Positions 1 to 10,105 are shown, counted from the stretch's first letter. The stretch is DNA of 64,000 nucleotides from Roseateles sp. (GCA_019234295.1 JAFALK010000018.1:29450-93449); one strand, 5' to 3'. The notes: generated from the letters alone by a model not told the origin. Program-made: numbers and translations.

Positions 1-1
1 C

Positions 2-1537
2 AGCAGCGGGGACTTCGCCGAGATCGAGGGCCTGGACGAGCGTTCGCCCATCATTCCCATTGTCAGCTCCACGCGCGAGAACTGCCTGGGAACGGAGTGC
101 CCCGACTACGGGGCCTGCCACGTCGTGAAGGCACGACGCGAAGCCTTGCAGGCCGACGTGGTCGTGGTCAACCACCACCTCTTCTTCGCAGACATGACCT
201 TGCGCGATTCGGGTGTGGCCGAATTGCTGCCGAGCGTGGAGGTGGCCGTGTTCGACGAGGCCCACCAGCTCTCCGAGGCAGGCGTGCAGTTCCTGGGCAC
301 CGTGCTGGGCACGTCGCAGCTGATCGATTTCGCCCGTGACATGCTTGCCACCGGCCTGGCCCAGGCGCGCGGACTGAAGGACTGGCAGGGCCTGCGCGAC
401 GGACTGGAGCGCGCTGCGCGCGAGCTGCGCCTGGTCTGCGCGGGCTCCCTGCGCGAGGTCCGCGGCATGCTCAAGCTGGCCTGGAAGGAGAGGGCGGGGC
501 ACGAGATGTTCGCCACCAGCTTGGCCGGCGTGGCCACGGCCTTGGATGCTGCCGTGGATGCGCTGGCCGGCGTGATGGACAGCTCCCCCGACTTCAAGCG
601 CCTGCACGAGCGCGCCGACGCGCTGCGCGAGCTGACCGAGGTCTTCGAGACCGAAGCCCCGCCCGGCGAGGTGCGCTGGATTGACCTCTCGCCCAATCAG
701 GCGCGGCTCGTGGAGTCGCCGCTGGACATCCGCGAGGCGCTGCGCGGCCAAATCGAAGCGCCGTCCGGCCAGGCCAAGGCATGGATTTTCACCTCGGCCA
801 CGCTGGGTGACGACGAGCGGCTGACCTGGTTCACCGAGCCGTCGGGCCTGGAGAAGGCGAAGGTCCTTCGCGTGGGCAGTCCCTTCGACTACGCGTCGAA
901 CGCGCGCTTTTACGTGCCGCGCGGCTTCCCCAAACCGGCCGAGGCCGAGCATCCGCACAAGGTGGCCGTGATGACGGCGCTCTGCGCGCGGGCCCTGGGC
1001 GGCCGCACCTTCGTGCTGACGACCACGCTGCGTAACCTCGCGACGATCAGTGATGCGCTGCGCCAGGAATTCGAGACAGCCGGCGACGCCATCCAGGTGC
1101 TCCAGCAAGGGGCGGCGCCCAAGCGGCTGTTGCTCCAGCGATTCGTCGAAGATCCGCGCGCCGTGCTCGTCGGCTCGGCGAGCTTCTGGGAGGGCATCGA
1201 CGTGCCCGGAGACGCTTTGCAATGCGTGCTGATCGACAAGCTGCCCTTTCCGCCGCCCAACGATCCGCTTGTGGAGGCGCGCGTGGCCCGGCTCGAGCGC
1301 GAGGGGCGCAACGCCTTCTCGGAATATTTCGTCGCCGAGGCCGCCATCGCGCTCAAGCAGGGCGGGGGGCGGCTGATCCGCACCGAGCACGACAAAGGCC
1401 TGCTCATCGTCTGCGATCCGCGCATGGCCGGAATGAACTACGGCCGCCGCCTACGCGAAGCCTTGCCGCCCATGACGCCGTTGCCGACCTTTGACGCCGC
1501 CGTGGAATGGCTACAGCTGCTGGCCTCGCAACGCTGA
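2..1537 (+). CDS. ATP-dependent DNA helicase, DinG/YoaA family (3' part)
   Basis: Superfamily 2 helicase of the XPD/DinG type, which unwinds DNA or R-loops during repair using ATP. The reading frame is open at the left edge, so the N-terminus and Walker A are outside the window. The visible part starts near the iron-sulfur domain, where CLGTECPDYGAC supplies cluster cysteines, followed by VNHHLFF. The DEAH box is in VFDEAHQLSEAG near base 257. Helicase domain 2 carries GSASFWEGIDVPGD and the motif VI-like GGGRLIRTEHDKG. DinG and YoaA cannot be separated from this fragment. The downstream lipoprotein gene starts only 23 bp later, so the two may be co-transcribed. Confidence 0.88.
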   Translation, partial: SSGDFAEIEGLDERSPIIPIVSSTRENCLGTECPDYGACHVVKARREALQADVVVVNHHLFFADMTLRDSGVAELLPSVEVAVFDEAHQLSEAGVQFLGTVLGTSQLIDFARDMLATGLAQARGLKDWQGLRDGLERAARELRLVCAGSLREVRGMLKLAWKERAGHEMFATSLAGVATALDAAVDALAGVMDSSPDFKRLHERADALRELTEVFETEAPPGEVRWIDLSPNQARLVESPLDIREALRGQIEAPSGQAKAWIFTSATLGDDERLTWFTEPSGLEKAKVLRVGSPFDYASNARFYVPRGFPKPAEAEHPHKVAVMTALCARALGGRTFVLTTTLRNLATISDALRQEFETAGDAIQVLQQGAAPKRLLLQRFVEDPRAVLVGSASFWEGIDVPGDALQCVLIDKLPFPPPNDPLVEARVARLEREGRNAFSEYFVAEAAIALKQGGGRLIRTEHDKGLLIVCDPRMAGMNYGRRLREALPPMTPLPTFDAAVEWLQLLASQR

Positions 1538-1560
1538 GACTCGGTGATAGGCTGTGGCAT

Positions 1561-2100
1561 ATGAAATCCGCCCTTGCCCTCGCTCCCGTCATCCTGTTGG
1601 TTGCCTGCGCTTCGGCGCCTGAACCCGGCAAGCCCGGTGATGATCAACGCATTGCGCAGGCAGCGACCACGCCGCTGTCCGATCTGAACGTCGTGCGGGC
1701 GGAGATTCCACCGGCGCTGAAGGCGGCGGCGAAGAACCCCTATGGAGCACCGACCGGGCAGGACTGCACGTCGCTGGCCCACGAAGTGGCGGCCCTGGAC
1801 GCTGAACTCGGCGCCGACCTCGACATGCCCGAGACGGCCAAGAGTGCCGGCCTCGTCGATCGCGGAGGTTCTGCGGTTGGGGATGCCGGCCTCGACGCGC
1901 TCCAGAGTGCAGCAGAAGGCGTTGTGCCCTTCCGCGGCTGGATCCGCAAGCTCAGCGGTGCCGAGCGCAATTCAAAAGAGGTGTCGGCAGCCGTTGCCGC
2001 GGGTGCCGTGCGGCGCGCCTTCCTCAAGGGCCTGGGATCGGCCCACGGTTGCGAGGCACCGGCGGCGCCGCTTCAACCAGCCAGCGCGCCCAAGCCTTGA
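1561..2100 (+). CDS. Small conserved lipoprotein of unknown function
   Basis: A 179-residue protein beginning MKSALALAPVILLVACAS. The hydrophobic leader ending in the lipobox LVAC predicts signal peptidase II cleavage before the cysteine and lipid anchoring. ATG 1561 gives exactly this signal peptide; the frame is open further upstream, but those residues look unlike a secreted N-terminus. The mature part is rich in Ala, Glu and Pro, has two further cysteines and a Pro-rich C-terminus. No enzymatic motif is visible. Small lipoproteins of this type beside dinG-like genes look familiar in Burkholderiales, but I cannot assign a function. Confidence 0.75.
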   Translation: MKSALALAPVILLVACASAPEPGKPGDDQRIAQAATTPLSDLNVVRAEIPPALKAAAKNPYGAPTGQDCTSLAHEVAALDAELGADLDMPETAKSAGLVDRGGSAVGDAGLDALQSAAEGVVPFRGWIRKLSGAERNSKEVSAAVAAGAVRRAFLKGLGSAHGCEAPAAPLQPASAPKP

Positions 2101-2115
2101 GCGCGCTTTGGCGGA

Positions 2116-2934
2116 TCACCAGAATTTCCACCAGGCCTTCTTCGTGTCCTGCTCACCCCTGAGGTAGCGGCTGTCCGGATAGTTGAGCTTGAGCACGCGC
2201 TCGGCGTCGTTGCGCAGCTCTGGCAGGTCGAGCTTGTCGTAGGCCTGCACCATCAGGTGCAGCGCTTCCTCGCCCGTGGGCGCGTGCGGGTAGTCGGCAA
2301 TGGCGCGCTGGGCGCGGTTGGCCGCGGCCATGAAGGCACCGCGGTTGTAGTAGTAGCGCGCCACGTGGATCTCATAGGCGGCCAGCGCGTTGCTGATGTA
2401 GTCGACGCGGAAGGCCGCATCCTCGGCGTACTTGGAATCCGGGAAGCGCTCCACCAGCTCCCGGAAGGCGAGCAAGGCGTCGCGCGAGGCCTGCTGGTCG
2501 CGCTCGGTGACGTTTTGCTGGGCCAGTCGGCCGAACAGGCCGAGGTCGTCGTTGAAGTTGACGATGCCCTTGAGGTAGAGGGCGTAGTCCATGGCGGCGC
2601 TGGACGGATTGAGCTTGATGAAGCGATCCAGCACTGTGATGGCGGCCGCCTTCTCTCCGCTCTTGTAGTTGGCCCAGGCCTCATTGAGCATGGCCTGCTG
2701 AGCCATGACCGTTCCGGCAGCGCGACCCTCGACCTTCTCGAAGCCCTTGATGGCGCGATCCCAGGCGCCGGAGTCCAGGTCGTCCTTGGCCTCTTTGTAC
2801 AATTTGTCGAGGCCGGCTTGGGAGTTCGGGTCGTCCTTGGTGGACGAGCAGCCCGCCAGCAGCACCGTCGCGCCGATCAGGCCTGCGGCCACTGCATTCA
2901 TTAGCGCCAGGCGGCCTTTGCTGTTCTCACTCAT
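2116..2934 (-). CDS. bamD: Outer membrane assembly lipoprotein BamD
   Basis: Component of the BAM complex that inserts beta-barrel proteins into the outer membrane. The 272-residue product has a signal peptide with lipobox LLAGC (lipidated Cys29) and tetratricopeptide repeats, including the BamD-typical ALYLKGIVNF and RELVERFPDSKYAEDA. It ends in a Trp-rich tail (KKAWWKFW). I chose ATG 2934 because TTGGGA lies just upstream; a TTG three codons earlier is also open. It diverges from rluD, the same bamD/rluD pairing seen in enteric bacteria. bamA and bamB also lie in this window, at different loci. Confidence 0.95.
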   Translation of the reverse strand: MSENSKGRLALMNAVAAGLIGATVLLAGCSSTKDDPNSQAGLDKLYKEAKDDLDSGAWDRAIKGFEKVEGRAAGTVMAQQAMLNEAWANYKSGEKAAAITVLDRFIKLNPSSAAMDYALYLKGIVNFNDDLGLFGRLAQQNVTERDQQASRDALLAFRELVERFPDSKYAEDAAFRVDYISNALAAYEIHVARYYYNRGAFMAAANRAQRAIADYPHAPTGEEALHLMVQAYDKLDLPELRNDAERVLKLNYPDSRYLRGEQDTKKAWWKFW

Positions 2935-3004
2935 TGTTCCCAAATCCCACGGCGGTGCCGCTTTGATCCCGATTACTAAGCCGAATACGGAGAGCGGCGA
3001 TTAT

Positions 3005-3997
3005 ATGGATGAGCTCGACCCTTCCCGAGAGGGCGGCGAAGCCGAGGCCGAAGAGGCCGAGGTTCGGGTCGCGCAGGTCGGTGTCGATGCCCACGGATTG
3101 CGCCTTGATCGCTTCCTCGTGGGCCTCGCCCCGGAGTTTTCGCGTAATCATTTGCAAAGCCTGGTCGAACGCGGCCTGGTCAGCGTCGGCGATCAGGTCG
3201 TCACCAAGGATGCCCGCAAGCTCAAGGCCGGCGAGCAGGTGAGGGTGGAGTTGCAGCCGACCGAGGAAAGCCGGGCTTTCCGTGCCGAGACGCTGGAGTT
3301 CCCCATCGTGTTTGAGGACGAGCATCTGCTGGTCGTCGACAAGCCGGTCGGGCTCGTGGTTCACCCCGCGCCCGGCAACTGGTCTGGCACCTTGATGAAC
3401 GGTTTGCTCGCCCACCACCCGGCGGCGGCCGGCCTGCCGCGCGCGGGCATCGTGCATCGGCTCGACAAGGACACCTCGGGTCTGATGGTCGTGGGCAAGA
3501 CGCTGGAGGCCGTCACGGCCCTGAGTCGCGCCATCGCAGCTCGCGAGGTGCATCGCGAATACCTCGCCCTGGTGCATGGCAATGTGCCCGAAAGTCTCGT
3601 GATCGAGGCCGCCATCAAGCGTGATCCCGCCAGCAAGATCCGCATGGCTGTGCGCCCTGACGGCAAGCCTTCGCGCACCGATGTCTACCGACTCGGCGGC
3701 GCCGAGGTCGAGGGCCGCGCGCTCAGTGCCGTGCACTGCGTGCTCCACAGCGGACGCACCCACCAGATCCGCATCCACCTGGCCAGCCGCGGCCACCCGC
3801 TGCTCGCCGATGTGCTGTATGGCGGCGCGCCCGCCCTGGGCCTGACCCGCCAGGCCCTGCATGCAGCCCGCCTGTCACTGCTGCATCCGACCTCAGGGCA
3901 AGCCCTGAGATTTGACGCGCCCATGCCACAAGATCTGCGTGCGGCGTGCAATCTCGCCCACCTGGAGGCGGGGGCGCTGCCGGAACGCTCCATTTAG
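3005..3997 (+). CDS. rluD: 23S rRNA pseudouridine synthase RluD
   Basis: Isomerises uridines 1911, 1915 and 1917 in helix 69 of 23S rRNA. The 330-residue protein has an N-terminal S4 RNA-binding domain (LRLDRFLVGLAPEFSR) and a catalytic domain with the RluA/RluC/RluD signature HRLDKDTSGLMVV, in which Asp154 is the predicted nucleophile. HSGRTHQIRIHLA is also typical. ATG 3005 has GGAGAG nine bases upstream; the long upstream extension of the frame runs antisense through bamD and is not coding. In many relatives pgeF follows rluD; here scpB follows instead. Confidence 0.94.
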   Translation: MDELDPSREGGEAEAEEAEVRVAQVGVDAHGLRLDRFLVGLAPEFSRNHLQSLVERGLVSVGDQVVTKDARKLKAGEQVRVELQPTEESRAFRAETLEFPIVFEDEHLLVVDKPVGLVVHPAPGNWSGTLMNGLLAHHPAAAGLPRAGIVHRLDKDTSGLMVVGKTLEAVTALSRAIAAREVHREYLALVHGNVPESLVIEAAIKRDPASKIRMAVRPDGKPSRTDVYRLGGAEVEGRALSAVHCVLHSGRTHQIRIHLASRGHPLLADVLYGGAPALGLTRQALHAARLSLLHPTSGQALRFDAPMPQDLRAACNLAHLEAGALPERSI

Positions 3998-4003
3998 GCA
4001 CGC

Positions 4004-4009
4004 TACAAT
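4004..4009 (+). promoter_or_regulatory. Possible -10 element (TACAAT) upstream of scpB
   Basis: GCTACAATG sits in the 161-bp gap between rluD and scpB and resembles a sigma-70 -10 box. No good -35 is visible at 16-18 bp. The same GCTACAAT string recurs before ndk in this window, which supports it being a housekeeping promoter style of this genome. The gap also contains a 28-codon ATG frame (4045-4131) that I do not call as a gene. Confidence 0.35.
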
Positions 4010-4158
4010 GCACCCAGCCGCTGTACGGAGAGTGCACCGGCCGAGATGCCGCCAGCGCCGAGTGATTCGCGCGGGCCGCCTGAAGAAAATGCCAAGAGCG
4101 CCTCGCGCTACCAGTCGCGCGGCTTCCCCGCCTGAAACGGGACCGACTTCGAGAGTCA

Positions 4159-4824
4159 ATGAACACACAGGATGCAAAGCGCGTCCTCGAGACCGCGCTG
4201 ATTTGCGCCCAGCAGCCCATGCCTCTGCGCGAGATGCGCAGCCTGTTCGCCGATGAGCTGGGCGCGGATACGCTGCGCGTGCTTCTGGACGAACTGACCC
4301 GGGACTGGGAGGGTCGAGGCGTGGAGTTGGTGGCCGTGGCCTCCGGCTGGCGCTTCCAGAGCCGTCCCGAGATGCGCGAGTACCTCGACCGGCTGCACCC
4401 CGAGAAGCCGCGCCGCTATTCGCGCGCCGTGCTCGAGACCTTGGCCATCATTGCCTATCGGCAGCCAGTGACGCGCGGCGACATCGAGGACATCCGCGGT
4501 GTCGTGGTTTCCAGCGAGATCATCAAGCAGCTCGAGGAGCGCGGCTGGATCGAGTGCATCGGTCACCGCGAGGCGCCGGGCCGCCCGAGCCTGTACGCGA
4601 CCACGCGCCAGTTTCTCGACGACCTGGGCCTGGCCAGCCTGGACCAGCTCCCCGCGCTCGATGTCGGTGCCGAGCCCGGCATGCCGCTCCAGGGCCTGCT
4701 GCTCGAAGAAGCCGCCCCATCCAAACCCGAAGAACAACCCTCCGCGCCTGTCTCTGAAGACGCTGGCGCTCCCCCGGCCCCGCCGCAATCCGAAGCCGCC
4801 GAACAGGTGCAAGCCGACGCATGA
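4159..4824 (+). CDS. scpB: Segregation and condensation protein ScpB
   Basis: Kleisin-interacting subunit of the SMC-ScpA-ScpB condensin, needed for chromosome compaction and segregation. The 221-residue product has the two winged-helix domains of the family; [23 protein letters not shown] and the following [15 protein letters not shown] are characteristic (split here at a few residues for brevity). The last ~50 residues are a Pro/Ala/Glu-rich tail without obvious fold. The gene overlaps rluB by four bases (ATGA), indicating translational coupling, and scpB-rluB adjacency is widely conserved. Confidence 0.93.
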   Translation: MNTQDAKRVLETALICAQQPMPLREMRSLFADELGADTLRVLLDELTRDWEGRGVELVAVASGWRFQSRPEMREYLDRLHPEKPRRYSRAVLETLAIIAYRQPVTRGDIEDIRGVVVSSEIIKQLEERGWIECIGHREAPGRPSLYATTRQFLDDLGLASLDQLPALDVGAEPGMPLQGLLLEEAAPSKPEEQPSAPVSEDAGAPPAPPQSEAAEQVQADA

Positions 4825-6713
4825 ATTCCAACGACAACGATCTTCCGGGCGAGGGCGCTGCCCCCGCCGCCAATCCCGAGGCTGAGGCCCCCAAACGCAA
4901 GCGTGCGCCGCGCAAGACGGCTGCTGCCGCTACGGTGGAGACGCCGGCTGCGCCCGTCGAGGTCGCTGAGGCCGTGGCCGAAGCGCCGAAAAAGCGTGCG
5001 CCGCGCAAGAAGGCCGTGGTGGCCGATGCGCCCGCGCAAGTGGCACCGGTCGAAGTCGCCGCAGCGCCTGCTGTGCCTGTAGTGCCTGCAGCGCCTGCTG
5101 CGCCTGCAGCGCCTGCTGCGCCCGTGGCGGTGGCGGCTGAAGCTCCTGCCCCCGTGTCGGCACCCGCTGCCGAGCCGGCAGAGACTGCAGACTCCGCTGA
5201 AGCCGAAGGTCAGGACGGCGAGCGCCGCGGGCGCAACCGCCGCAACCGCAATCGCAATCGCGATCGTGATCGTGAGCGCCCCGAGTTCGCACCGGCCGGC
5301 GTCGAGGTTGAGCCGGCCGCGCCCGAGTTGCTGGAAGCCGCCGGCGAACGCTTCGCCAGCCTGTTGGCCGGCAGCTTCGATGACGAAGGCGAGCTCGTCG
5401 TCGAACAAACCGTTGATGCGGGCGAAGAGTCCGAAGACTCCGAGGAAGCCGACGAAGGTGAAGCCAAGCGCGTGCTGGCTCCGGAGCCCGACGCCCCCAA
5501 GCTCCAAAAGGTGCTGGGCCAGGCCGGTGTGGGTTCGCGCCGCGACATCGAGGACATGATCGCCCAGGGCAAGATCGAGGTGAACGGCGAAGTCGCCCAC
5601 ATCGGCCAGCGCATTTCCTTCGGAGACCGTGTCAGCGTCAACGGCAAGCCCGTCAAGATCCGCATCCAGCCGCCGACGCCGCGCATCTTGGCGTACCACA
5701 AGCCCACGGGCGAGGTCGTGACCTTCAACGACCCCGAGGGGCGTCCCACCGTGTTCCGCAGCCTGCCTAGACTTCACCAAGGCAAGTGGCAATCCGTGGG
5801 CCGCCTGGACATCAACACCGAAGGCCTGCTGCTGTTCACAAACAGCGGCGAATTGGCCAACCAACTGATGCACCCGCGCTTCGGCGTGGAGCGCGAGTAC
5901 GCGGCCCGCGTGCTGGGCACGCTCACCAATGAGCAGCGCGACAAGCTCCTGGCCGGCGTCGAGATCGAAGGCCAGTCAGCCGCGTTCAAGGCCATCGAGG
6001 ACGGTGGTGGCGAAGGTGTGAACCGCTGGTATCGTGTGACCATCACCGAAGGCCGCAACCGCGAAGTGCGCAAGCTGTTCGAGGCCGTGGGCCTGGCGGT
6101 GAGCCGCTTGATCCGCATTCGTTACGGCACCGTGGTGCTGCCGCGCGGCCTGCGTCGCGGCGTCTGGGTGGAGCTCGGCGACAATGACGTCGCCATGATC
6201 CGCCGTCTGGCCGGCCATCAGGATCGTCCGCGCCACGAGCAGCAGCAGCAGCGCGACGACAAGAAAAAGCGTCGCGCCGACCGTGCCGGTGGACAAGGCC
6301 CGCGTCCAAGCCGTCCGGAGCCGCGCGCGGAGCGCCCGGAACGCGTCGAACGTGAGCGTTATGAGGAGGCGCCGCGCCGCGACCATGACGAGGACGACGA
6401 CGACTTCATCCCGCGCAACATCAATCCGCTGGAGCAGACCTTCGACCGCCGTTTCGCCACTGGCAGCAAGCGCATCCCGCAAGGTTTTGGCGCCGGCGGC
6501 AGCGCGCCCGACCACGGGCAGGGTGGCGGTGGCCGCGGAGGCAAGGGCAAGGGTGGCGGGCAAGGCGGGCAGGGTGGTCCCGGTGGGCAGCGCCAGCCCG
6601 ATCCCATGCAGACCTCCGTGGGCTATATCGGTGCTGATGCCTACCGCCGTGGCGGTGGTGGTGGCCGACGTGGCGGCGGGGGCGGTGGAGGCCGCGGCGG
6701 ACGGGGTCGCTGA
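4821..6713 (+). CDS. rluB: 23S rRNA pseudouridine synthase RluB with long low-complexity arms
   Basis: Forms pseudouridine 2605 in 23S rRNA. The 630-residue protein is more than twice the length of E. coli RluB. Residues 1-220 are Ala/Pro/Glu-rich with basic patches ([18 protein letters not shown]) and an Ala-Pro repeat. An S4 domain starts near residue 225 ([20 protein letters not shown]). The catalytic motif [15 protein letters not shown] places the nucleophile at Asp330, and [14 protein letters not shown] follows. The C-terminal ~150 residues are Arg- then Gly-rich, ending in [13 protein letters not shown] repeats. The arms are probably disordered and RNA-binding. Start overlaps scpB by ATGA. 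Confidence 0.93.
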   Translation: MNSNDNDLPGEGAAPAANPEAEAPKRKRAPRKTAAAATVETPAAPVEVAEAVAEAPKKRAPRKKAVVADAPAQVAPVEVAAAPAVPVVPAAPAAPAAPAAPVAVAAEAPAPVSAPAAEPAETADSAEAEGQDGERRGRNRRNRNRNRDRDRERPEFAPAGVEVEPAAPELLEAAGERFASLLAGSFDDEGELVVEQTVDAGEESEDSEEADEGEAKRVLAPEPDAPKLQKVLGQAGVGSRRDIEDMIAQGKIEVNGEVAHIGQRISFGDRVSVNGKPVKIRIQPPTPRILAYHKPTGEVVTFNDPEGRPTVFRSLPRLHQGKWQSVGRLDINTEGLLLFTNSGELANQLMHPRFGVEREYAARVLGTLTNEQRDKLLAGVEIEGQSAAFKAIEDGGGEGVNRWYRVTITEGRNREVRKLFEAVGLAVSRLIRIRYGTVVLPRGLRRGVWVELGDNDVAMIRRLAGHQDRPRHEQQQQRDDKKKRRADRAGGQGPRPSRPEPRAERPERVERERYEEAPRRDHDEDDDDFIPRNINPLEQTFDRRFATGSKRIPQGFGAGGSAPDHGQGGGGRGGKGKGGGQGGQGGPGGQRQPDPMQTSVGYIGADAYRRGGGGGRRGGGGGGGRGGRGR

Positions 6714-6726
6714 CACGTCGTCAGGC

Positions 6727-6732
6727 TACAAT
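6727..6732 (+). promoter_or_regulatory. Possible -10 element upstream of ndk
   Basis: GGCTACAATCC lies 53 bp before the ndk start, directly after the rluB stop codon. It matches the sigma-70 -10 consensus at five of six positions. A recognisable -35 at standard spacing is absent, so this is a tentative start for the ndk-to-der cluster. Confidence 0.4.
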
Positions 6733-6784
6733 CCTAGGTTACCCCAATCCCTGCATTCAGCAACTCATAACAGGAGCCTCTACC

Positions 6785-7210
6785 ATGGCGATCGAACGTA
6801 CCCTCTCCATCATCAAGCCTGATGCCGTCGCCAAGAACGTCATCGGCCAGATCTACGCCCGCTTCGAAGGCGCTGGCCTGAAGATCGTGGCCGCCAAGAT
6901 GGTGCATCTGTCGCGTGGCGAGGCCGAGGCCTTCTACGCCGTGCACAAGGCCCGCCCCTTCTTCAACGACCTGGTGACCTTCATGATCTCCGGCCCGGTG
7001 ATGATCCAGGCCCTGGAGGGCGAAGGCGCCATCTTGAAGAATCGCGACCTGATGGGCGCCACCGACCCGAAGAAGGCCGAGAAGGGCACGATCCGCGCCG
7101 ACTTCGCCGACAGCATCGACGCCAATGCCGTTCACGGTTCCGACGCTGCCGAGACGGCCGCTGTCGAAATCGCGTTCTTCTTCCCTGGCATGAACGTCTA
7201 CAGCCGTTAA
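6785..7210 (+). CDS. ndk: Nucleoside diphosphate kinase
   Basis: Transfers the gamma-phosphate of ATP to nucleoside diphosphates through a phosphohistidine intermediate, balancing NTP and dNTP pools in the cytoplasm. The 141-residue length is standard. The active-site segment [12 protein letters not shown] places the phosphorylated histidine at His117, and the C-terminal EIAFFFP is typical. ATG 6785 is preceded by AGGAG. It is the first gene of the conserved ndk-rlmN-pilF-rodZ-ispG block; rlmN begins three bases after the stop. Confidence 0.97.
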   Translation: MAIERTLSIIKPDAVAKNVIGQIYARFEGAGLKIVAAKMVHLSRGEAEAFYAVHKARPFFNDLVTFMISGPVMIQALEGEGAILKNRDLMGATDPKKAEKGTIRADFADSIDANAVHGSDAAETAAVEIAFFFPGMNVYSR

Positions 7211-7213
7211 GCC

Positions 7214-8332
7214 ATGGACGCGGTCAATCTGCTCGGGTTCGATCTCGACGGCCTGGCCGCCTACTGCGAAGAGCTGGGTGAAAAGCGCTTCCGCGCCACC
7301 CAGCTTTTTCGTTGGATCCATCAAAAGGGTGCCTCTGACTTCGCGCAGATGAGCGACCTGGCCAAGTCCTTGCGGGACAAGCTGGCCACCCGGGCACGCA
7401 TCACGCCGCTGCCCATCATTTCCGAACATGTTTCCGCCGACGGCACGGTCAAGTGGCTGTTCGATGTCGGCGCCGGCAATGCCGTGGAGGCCGTCTTCAT
7501 CCCCGAGGATGACCGCGGCACGCTGTGCGTTTCGAGCCAGGCTGGCTGCGCGGTCGGCTGCCGCTTCTGCTCGACAGGCCACCAGGGCTTCTCGCGCAAC
7601 CTCGACACCGGCGAGATCGTCGCCCAGCTCTGGTATGCCGAGCACAGCCTGCGCAAGCGCTTCAACACCGCCGAACGCGTCATCTCCAACGTGGTGATGA
7701 TGGGCATGGGCGAGCCGCTGCAGAATTACTCGGCCCTGGTACCGGCCCTGCGCACCATGCTCGATGACCATGGCTACGGCCTTTCGCGCCGCCGCGTGAC
7801 GGTCTCGACGTCGGGCGTCGTGCCCATGATTGACCGCCTGCGCGAAGACGTGCCCGTGGCCCTGGCCGTCTCCCTGCATGCACCCAACAATCCGCTACGC
7901 GACCAGCTCGTGCCGCTGAACAAGAAGTACCCGATCGCCGAGTTGCTGGATGCCTGCAACCGGTATCTGGAAGCCGCGCCGCGCGACTTCATCACCTTCG
8001 AGTACTGCATGCTCGACGGTGTGAACGACTCGCCTGAGCAGGCCCTGGAACTGGTCAAGCTGCTCAAGGGTCGCGTGCCGTGCAAGCTCAATCTGATCCC
8101 GTTCAATCCCTTCCCGGCCTCTGGTTTGAAGCGCAGTAGCAACGAACGGGTTCGCGCGTTCGGCGACGTGCTTTTGCAGGCCGGGATCGTCACGACGATC
8201 AGAAAGACCCGTGGCGACGATATCGACGCAGCTTGCGGGCAGTTGGCCGGCGAGGTGCAGGACCGCACCCGCGCGCATGTCCGCATGGTCCGAGCCCCGG
8301 TGGTGGTGGTAAAAGGCGCGGGCGCGGGCTGA
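7214..8332 (+). CDS. rlmN: Dual-specificity rRNA/tRNA adenine-C2 methyltransferase RlmN
   Basis: Radical SAM enzyme that methylates C2 of A2503 in 23S rRNA and A37 in some tRNAs. The 372-residue protein carries the cluster motif [12 protein letters not shown] (Cys112, Cys116, Cys119), followed by [12 protein letters not shown], and downstream [11 protein letters not shown] and LIPFNPFP, all characteristic of RlmN. The second methyl-carrying cysteine is expected near the C-terminal DAACGQL. The gene starts three bases after ndk. Confidence 0.96.
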   Translation: MDAVNLLGFDLDGLAAYCEELGEKRFRATQLFRWIHQKGASDFAQMSDLAKSLRDKLATRARITPLPIISEHVSADGTVKWLFDVGAGNAVEAVFIPEDDRGTLCVSSQAGCAVGCRFCSTGHQGFSRNLDTGEIVAQLWYAEHSLRKRFNTAERVISNVVMMGMGEPLQNYSALVPALRTMLDDHGYGLSRRRVTVSTSGVVPMIDRLREDVPVALAVSLHAPNNPLRDQLVPLNKKYPIAELLDACNRYLEAAPRDFITFEYCMLDGVNDSPEQALELVKLLKGRVPCKLNLIPFNPFPASGLKRSSNERVRAFGDVLLQAGIVTTIRKTRGDDIDAACGQLAGEVQDRTRAHVRMVRAPVVVVKGAGAG

Positions 8333-8359
8333 GTCCGCTCTCCTCAGAAAGACCACCCC

Positions 8360-9151
8360 ATGACCCTTGCCCGGCGGCTGCTTCCTCCTCTCATCATCAG
8401 CCTAGTGCTGGCGGCTTGCGGTACGCCGTCGAGCGCCCCGCCCAACGCGCCGCGCACGGCCAGCGACCAGACCGATGCGGACCGCCGTGCCAGTGTGCGC
8501 ATCGAGCTCGCCGCCGGCTATTTCTCGCGCGGTCAGTATTCGACGGCGCTGGACGAGGTCAAGCAGGCGCTGGTGCTGCACCCCGGCATGCGCGAGGCCA
8601 TCAATCTTCGGGGCCTGATCTACGGCGCCATGGGCGAGCGCGCGCTGGCCGAGGACAGCTTCCGGGGGGCACTCACGCTCTATCCAAACGATCCAGACAC
8701 CCTGCACAACTATGGTTGGATGCTGTGCCAGCAGCGGCGCTTTGCCGAGGCTGACCAGCAGTTCGAGCTGGCCCTGGCGCAACAGAATTACCGCGCGCCG
8801 GCCCGCACCCTGCTGGCCAAGGGGGTCTGCGAGGCGCAAGCTCAAAAGAGCGAGGCGGCCGAGAAGACGCTGCTGCGCGCTTTCGAGTTCGACCCGGGCA
8901 ACCCGGCCGTGGCCTACAACCTCGCCGACGTGCTCTACCGCAACCGCCAGTACGAGCGCGCGCGCTTCTACATCAAGCGCTTGAACGCCCAGCCGGAACA
9001 GGCCAACGCCCAAACCCTGTGGTTGGGATTGCGCGTCGAGCGACGCATGGGGGATGCCGTCGCCGTCGGTGACCTTGGGCGACAAATGCGACAGCGCTTC
9101 TCCGATGCGCCTGAAACGCAGGCCCTCAACGCGGAACGATTCGATGACTGA
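8360..9151 (+). CDS. pilF: Type IV pilus biogenesis/stability lipoprotein PilF (PilW)-like
   Basis: Outer-membrane pilotin-type TPR lipoprotein that promotes PilQ secretin assembly in other bacteria. The 263-residue protein starts with a lipoprotein signal (LVLAACGTP) and has several TPR units, for example YFSRGQYSTALDEVKQALVLHP and the following AINLRGLIYGAMGERALAED, and later NYGWMLCQQRRFAEADQQF. Placement between rlmN and rodZ is the conserved pilF location. No other pilus genes are present in this window, so a pilus role is inferred from family and position. Its last codons overlap the rodZ start. Confidence 0.85.
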   Translation: MTLARRLLPPLIISLVLAACGTPSSAPPNAPRTASDQTDADRRASVRIELAAGYFSRGQYSTALDEVKQALVLHPGMREAINLRGLIYGAMGERALAEDSFRGALTLYPNDPDTLHNYGWMLCQQRRFAEADQQFELALAQQNYRAPARTLLAKGVCEAQAQKSEAAEKTLLRAFEFDPGNPAVAYNLADVLYRNRQYERARFYIKRLNAQPEQANAQTLWLGLRVERRMGDAVAVGDLGRQMRQRFSDAPETQALNAERFDD

Positions 9152-10097
9152 GGCTGAACAAGGGGTCGCGGCCGTGGACGAAGGTATTTCGAAGGCGAAG
9201 TCGGCAGGTCAATGGCTGAAGGCGGCCCGTCAGGAGCGTGGCTTGCATATCGCTGCACTTGCGGCATTGCTGAAGGTGCCGCAAGCCAAGCTGGAAGCCC
9301 TGGAAGCAGACCGTTATGCCGATCTCCCAGATGCCACTTTCGCGCGGGCCCTGGCCAAGGCCGTGTGCCGCACGCTCAAGGTCGATGCCGCGCCGGTCAT
9401 GGAACTGCTGCCCCGCGGAGACGGCCATGAACTCCACGTCTCCCTAGGCATCAACGAGCCTTATCGCGAGACGAGTCGCCAGGGCGATGGGTTCTCGGCG
9501 CAATGGTTACAAAAGCCTGTGGTCTGGGGCGCGGGCCTGCTGGTGCTGGCGTCAGTGGGTATCTACGAGATGCCGGCGGGCTGGCTGGAGCGCGCGCCCG
9601 CAGCGTCAGTGCCTGGGACGGCTTCCGTGGCGGCTTCCGTGCCGGCTTCGGAGTCGGTGCTGCTGGCAGCGCCTGCTCCGATGGCCAGTGAAGCGCAGGC
9701 TGAGATTTCCGTGCCGGCTGCCTCTTCGCTGACGCCTGCGTCGCCGCATGTGGATGCGCCCATCTCGGCTCCGGCGCCGGCTCCCGTGGCTGCAGCAGCG
9801 AGCGTGGCCCCCAAGTTGCTGCCCGTGGCGGCAAGCCCGGCTTCCGCACCGGCTGCTGGCGAACTGACTCTTGCGCTGAAGATGTCGGCCCCTTCTTGGG
9901 TCGAGGTGGTCGACGCGCGCGGCCAGACCCTTATTTCCCGGACCGTTCCCGGGGGCGAAGAGGCGAGTCTGAGCGGCGCAGCCCCGCTCAAGGTGAAAAT
10001 CGGCAATGTCGCCGGCACTCAGCTGCTGGTTCGCGGCAAGCCGGTGGACCTGCCCTCGCAGGCCAAGGACAATGTGGCCCGGCTCGAGTTGAACTGA
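9144..10097 (+). CDS. rodZ: RodZ-like helix-turn-helix membrane protein
   Basis: RodZ links MreB filaments to the cell-wall elongation machinery. The 317-residue protein has the RodZ layout: an N-terminal cytoplasmic HTH ([19 protein letters not shown]), one transmembrane helix around residues 120-137 ([16 protein letters not shown]), a ~110-residue Ala/Pro/Ser-rich linker, and a C-terminal DUF4115-type domain ([18 protein letters not shown]). ATG 9144 overlaps pilF by eight bases; the frame is open further upstream within pilF but shows no homologous sequence there. Confidence 0.87.
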   Translation: MTEAEQGVAAVDEGISKAKSAGQWLKAARQERGLHIAALAALLKVPQAKLEALEADRYADLPDATFARALAKAVCRTLKVDAAPVMELLPRGDGHELHVSLGINEPYRETSRQGDGFSAQWLQKPVVWGAGLLVLASVGIYEMPAGWLERAPAASVPGTASVAASVPASESVLLAAPAPMASEAQAEISVPAASSLTPASPHVDAPISAPAPAPVAAAASVAPKLLPVAASPASAPAAGELTLALKMSAPSWVEVVDARGQTLISRTVPGGEEASLSGAAPLKVKIGNVAGTQLLVRGKPVDLPSQAKDNVARLELN

Positions 10098-10105
10098 GTT
10101 TTTCC

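Noticed and set aside
4045..4131. 28-codon frame between rluD and scpB
   Set aside because: No ribosome site, no overlap geometry with neighbours and no protein-like character; likely leader sequence of scpB.
5060..5130. Short tandem GCNGCNCC-type repeats resembling a CRISPR or minisatellite
   Set aside because: They are in-frame Ala-Pro codons of the RluB N-terminal arm, with no spacers.
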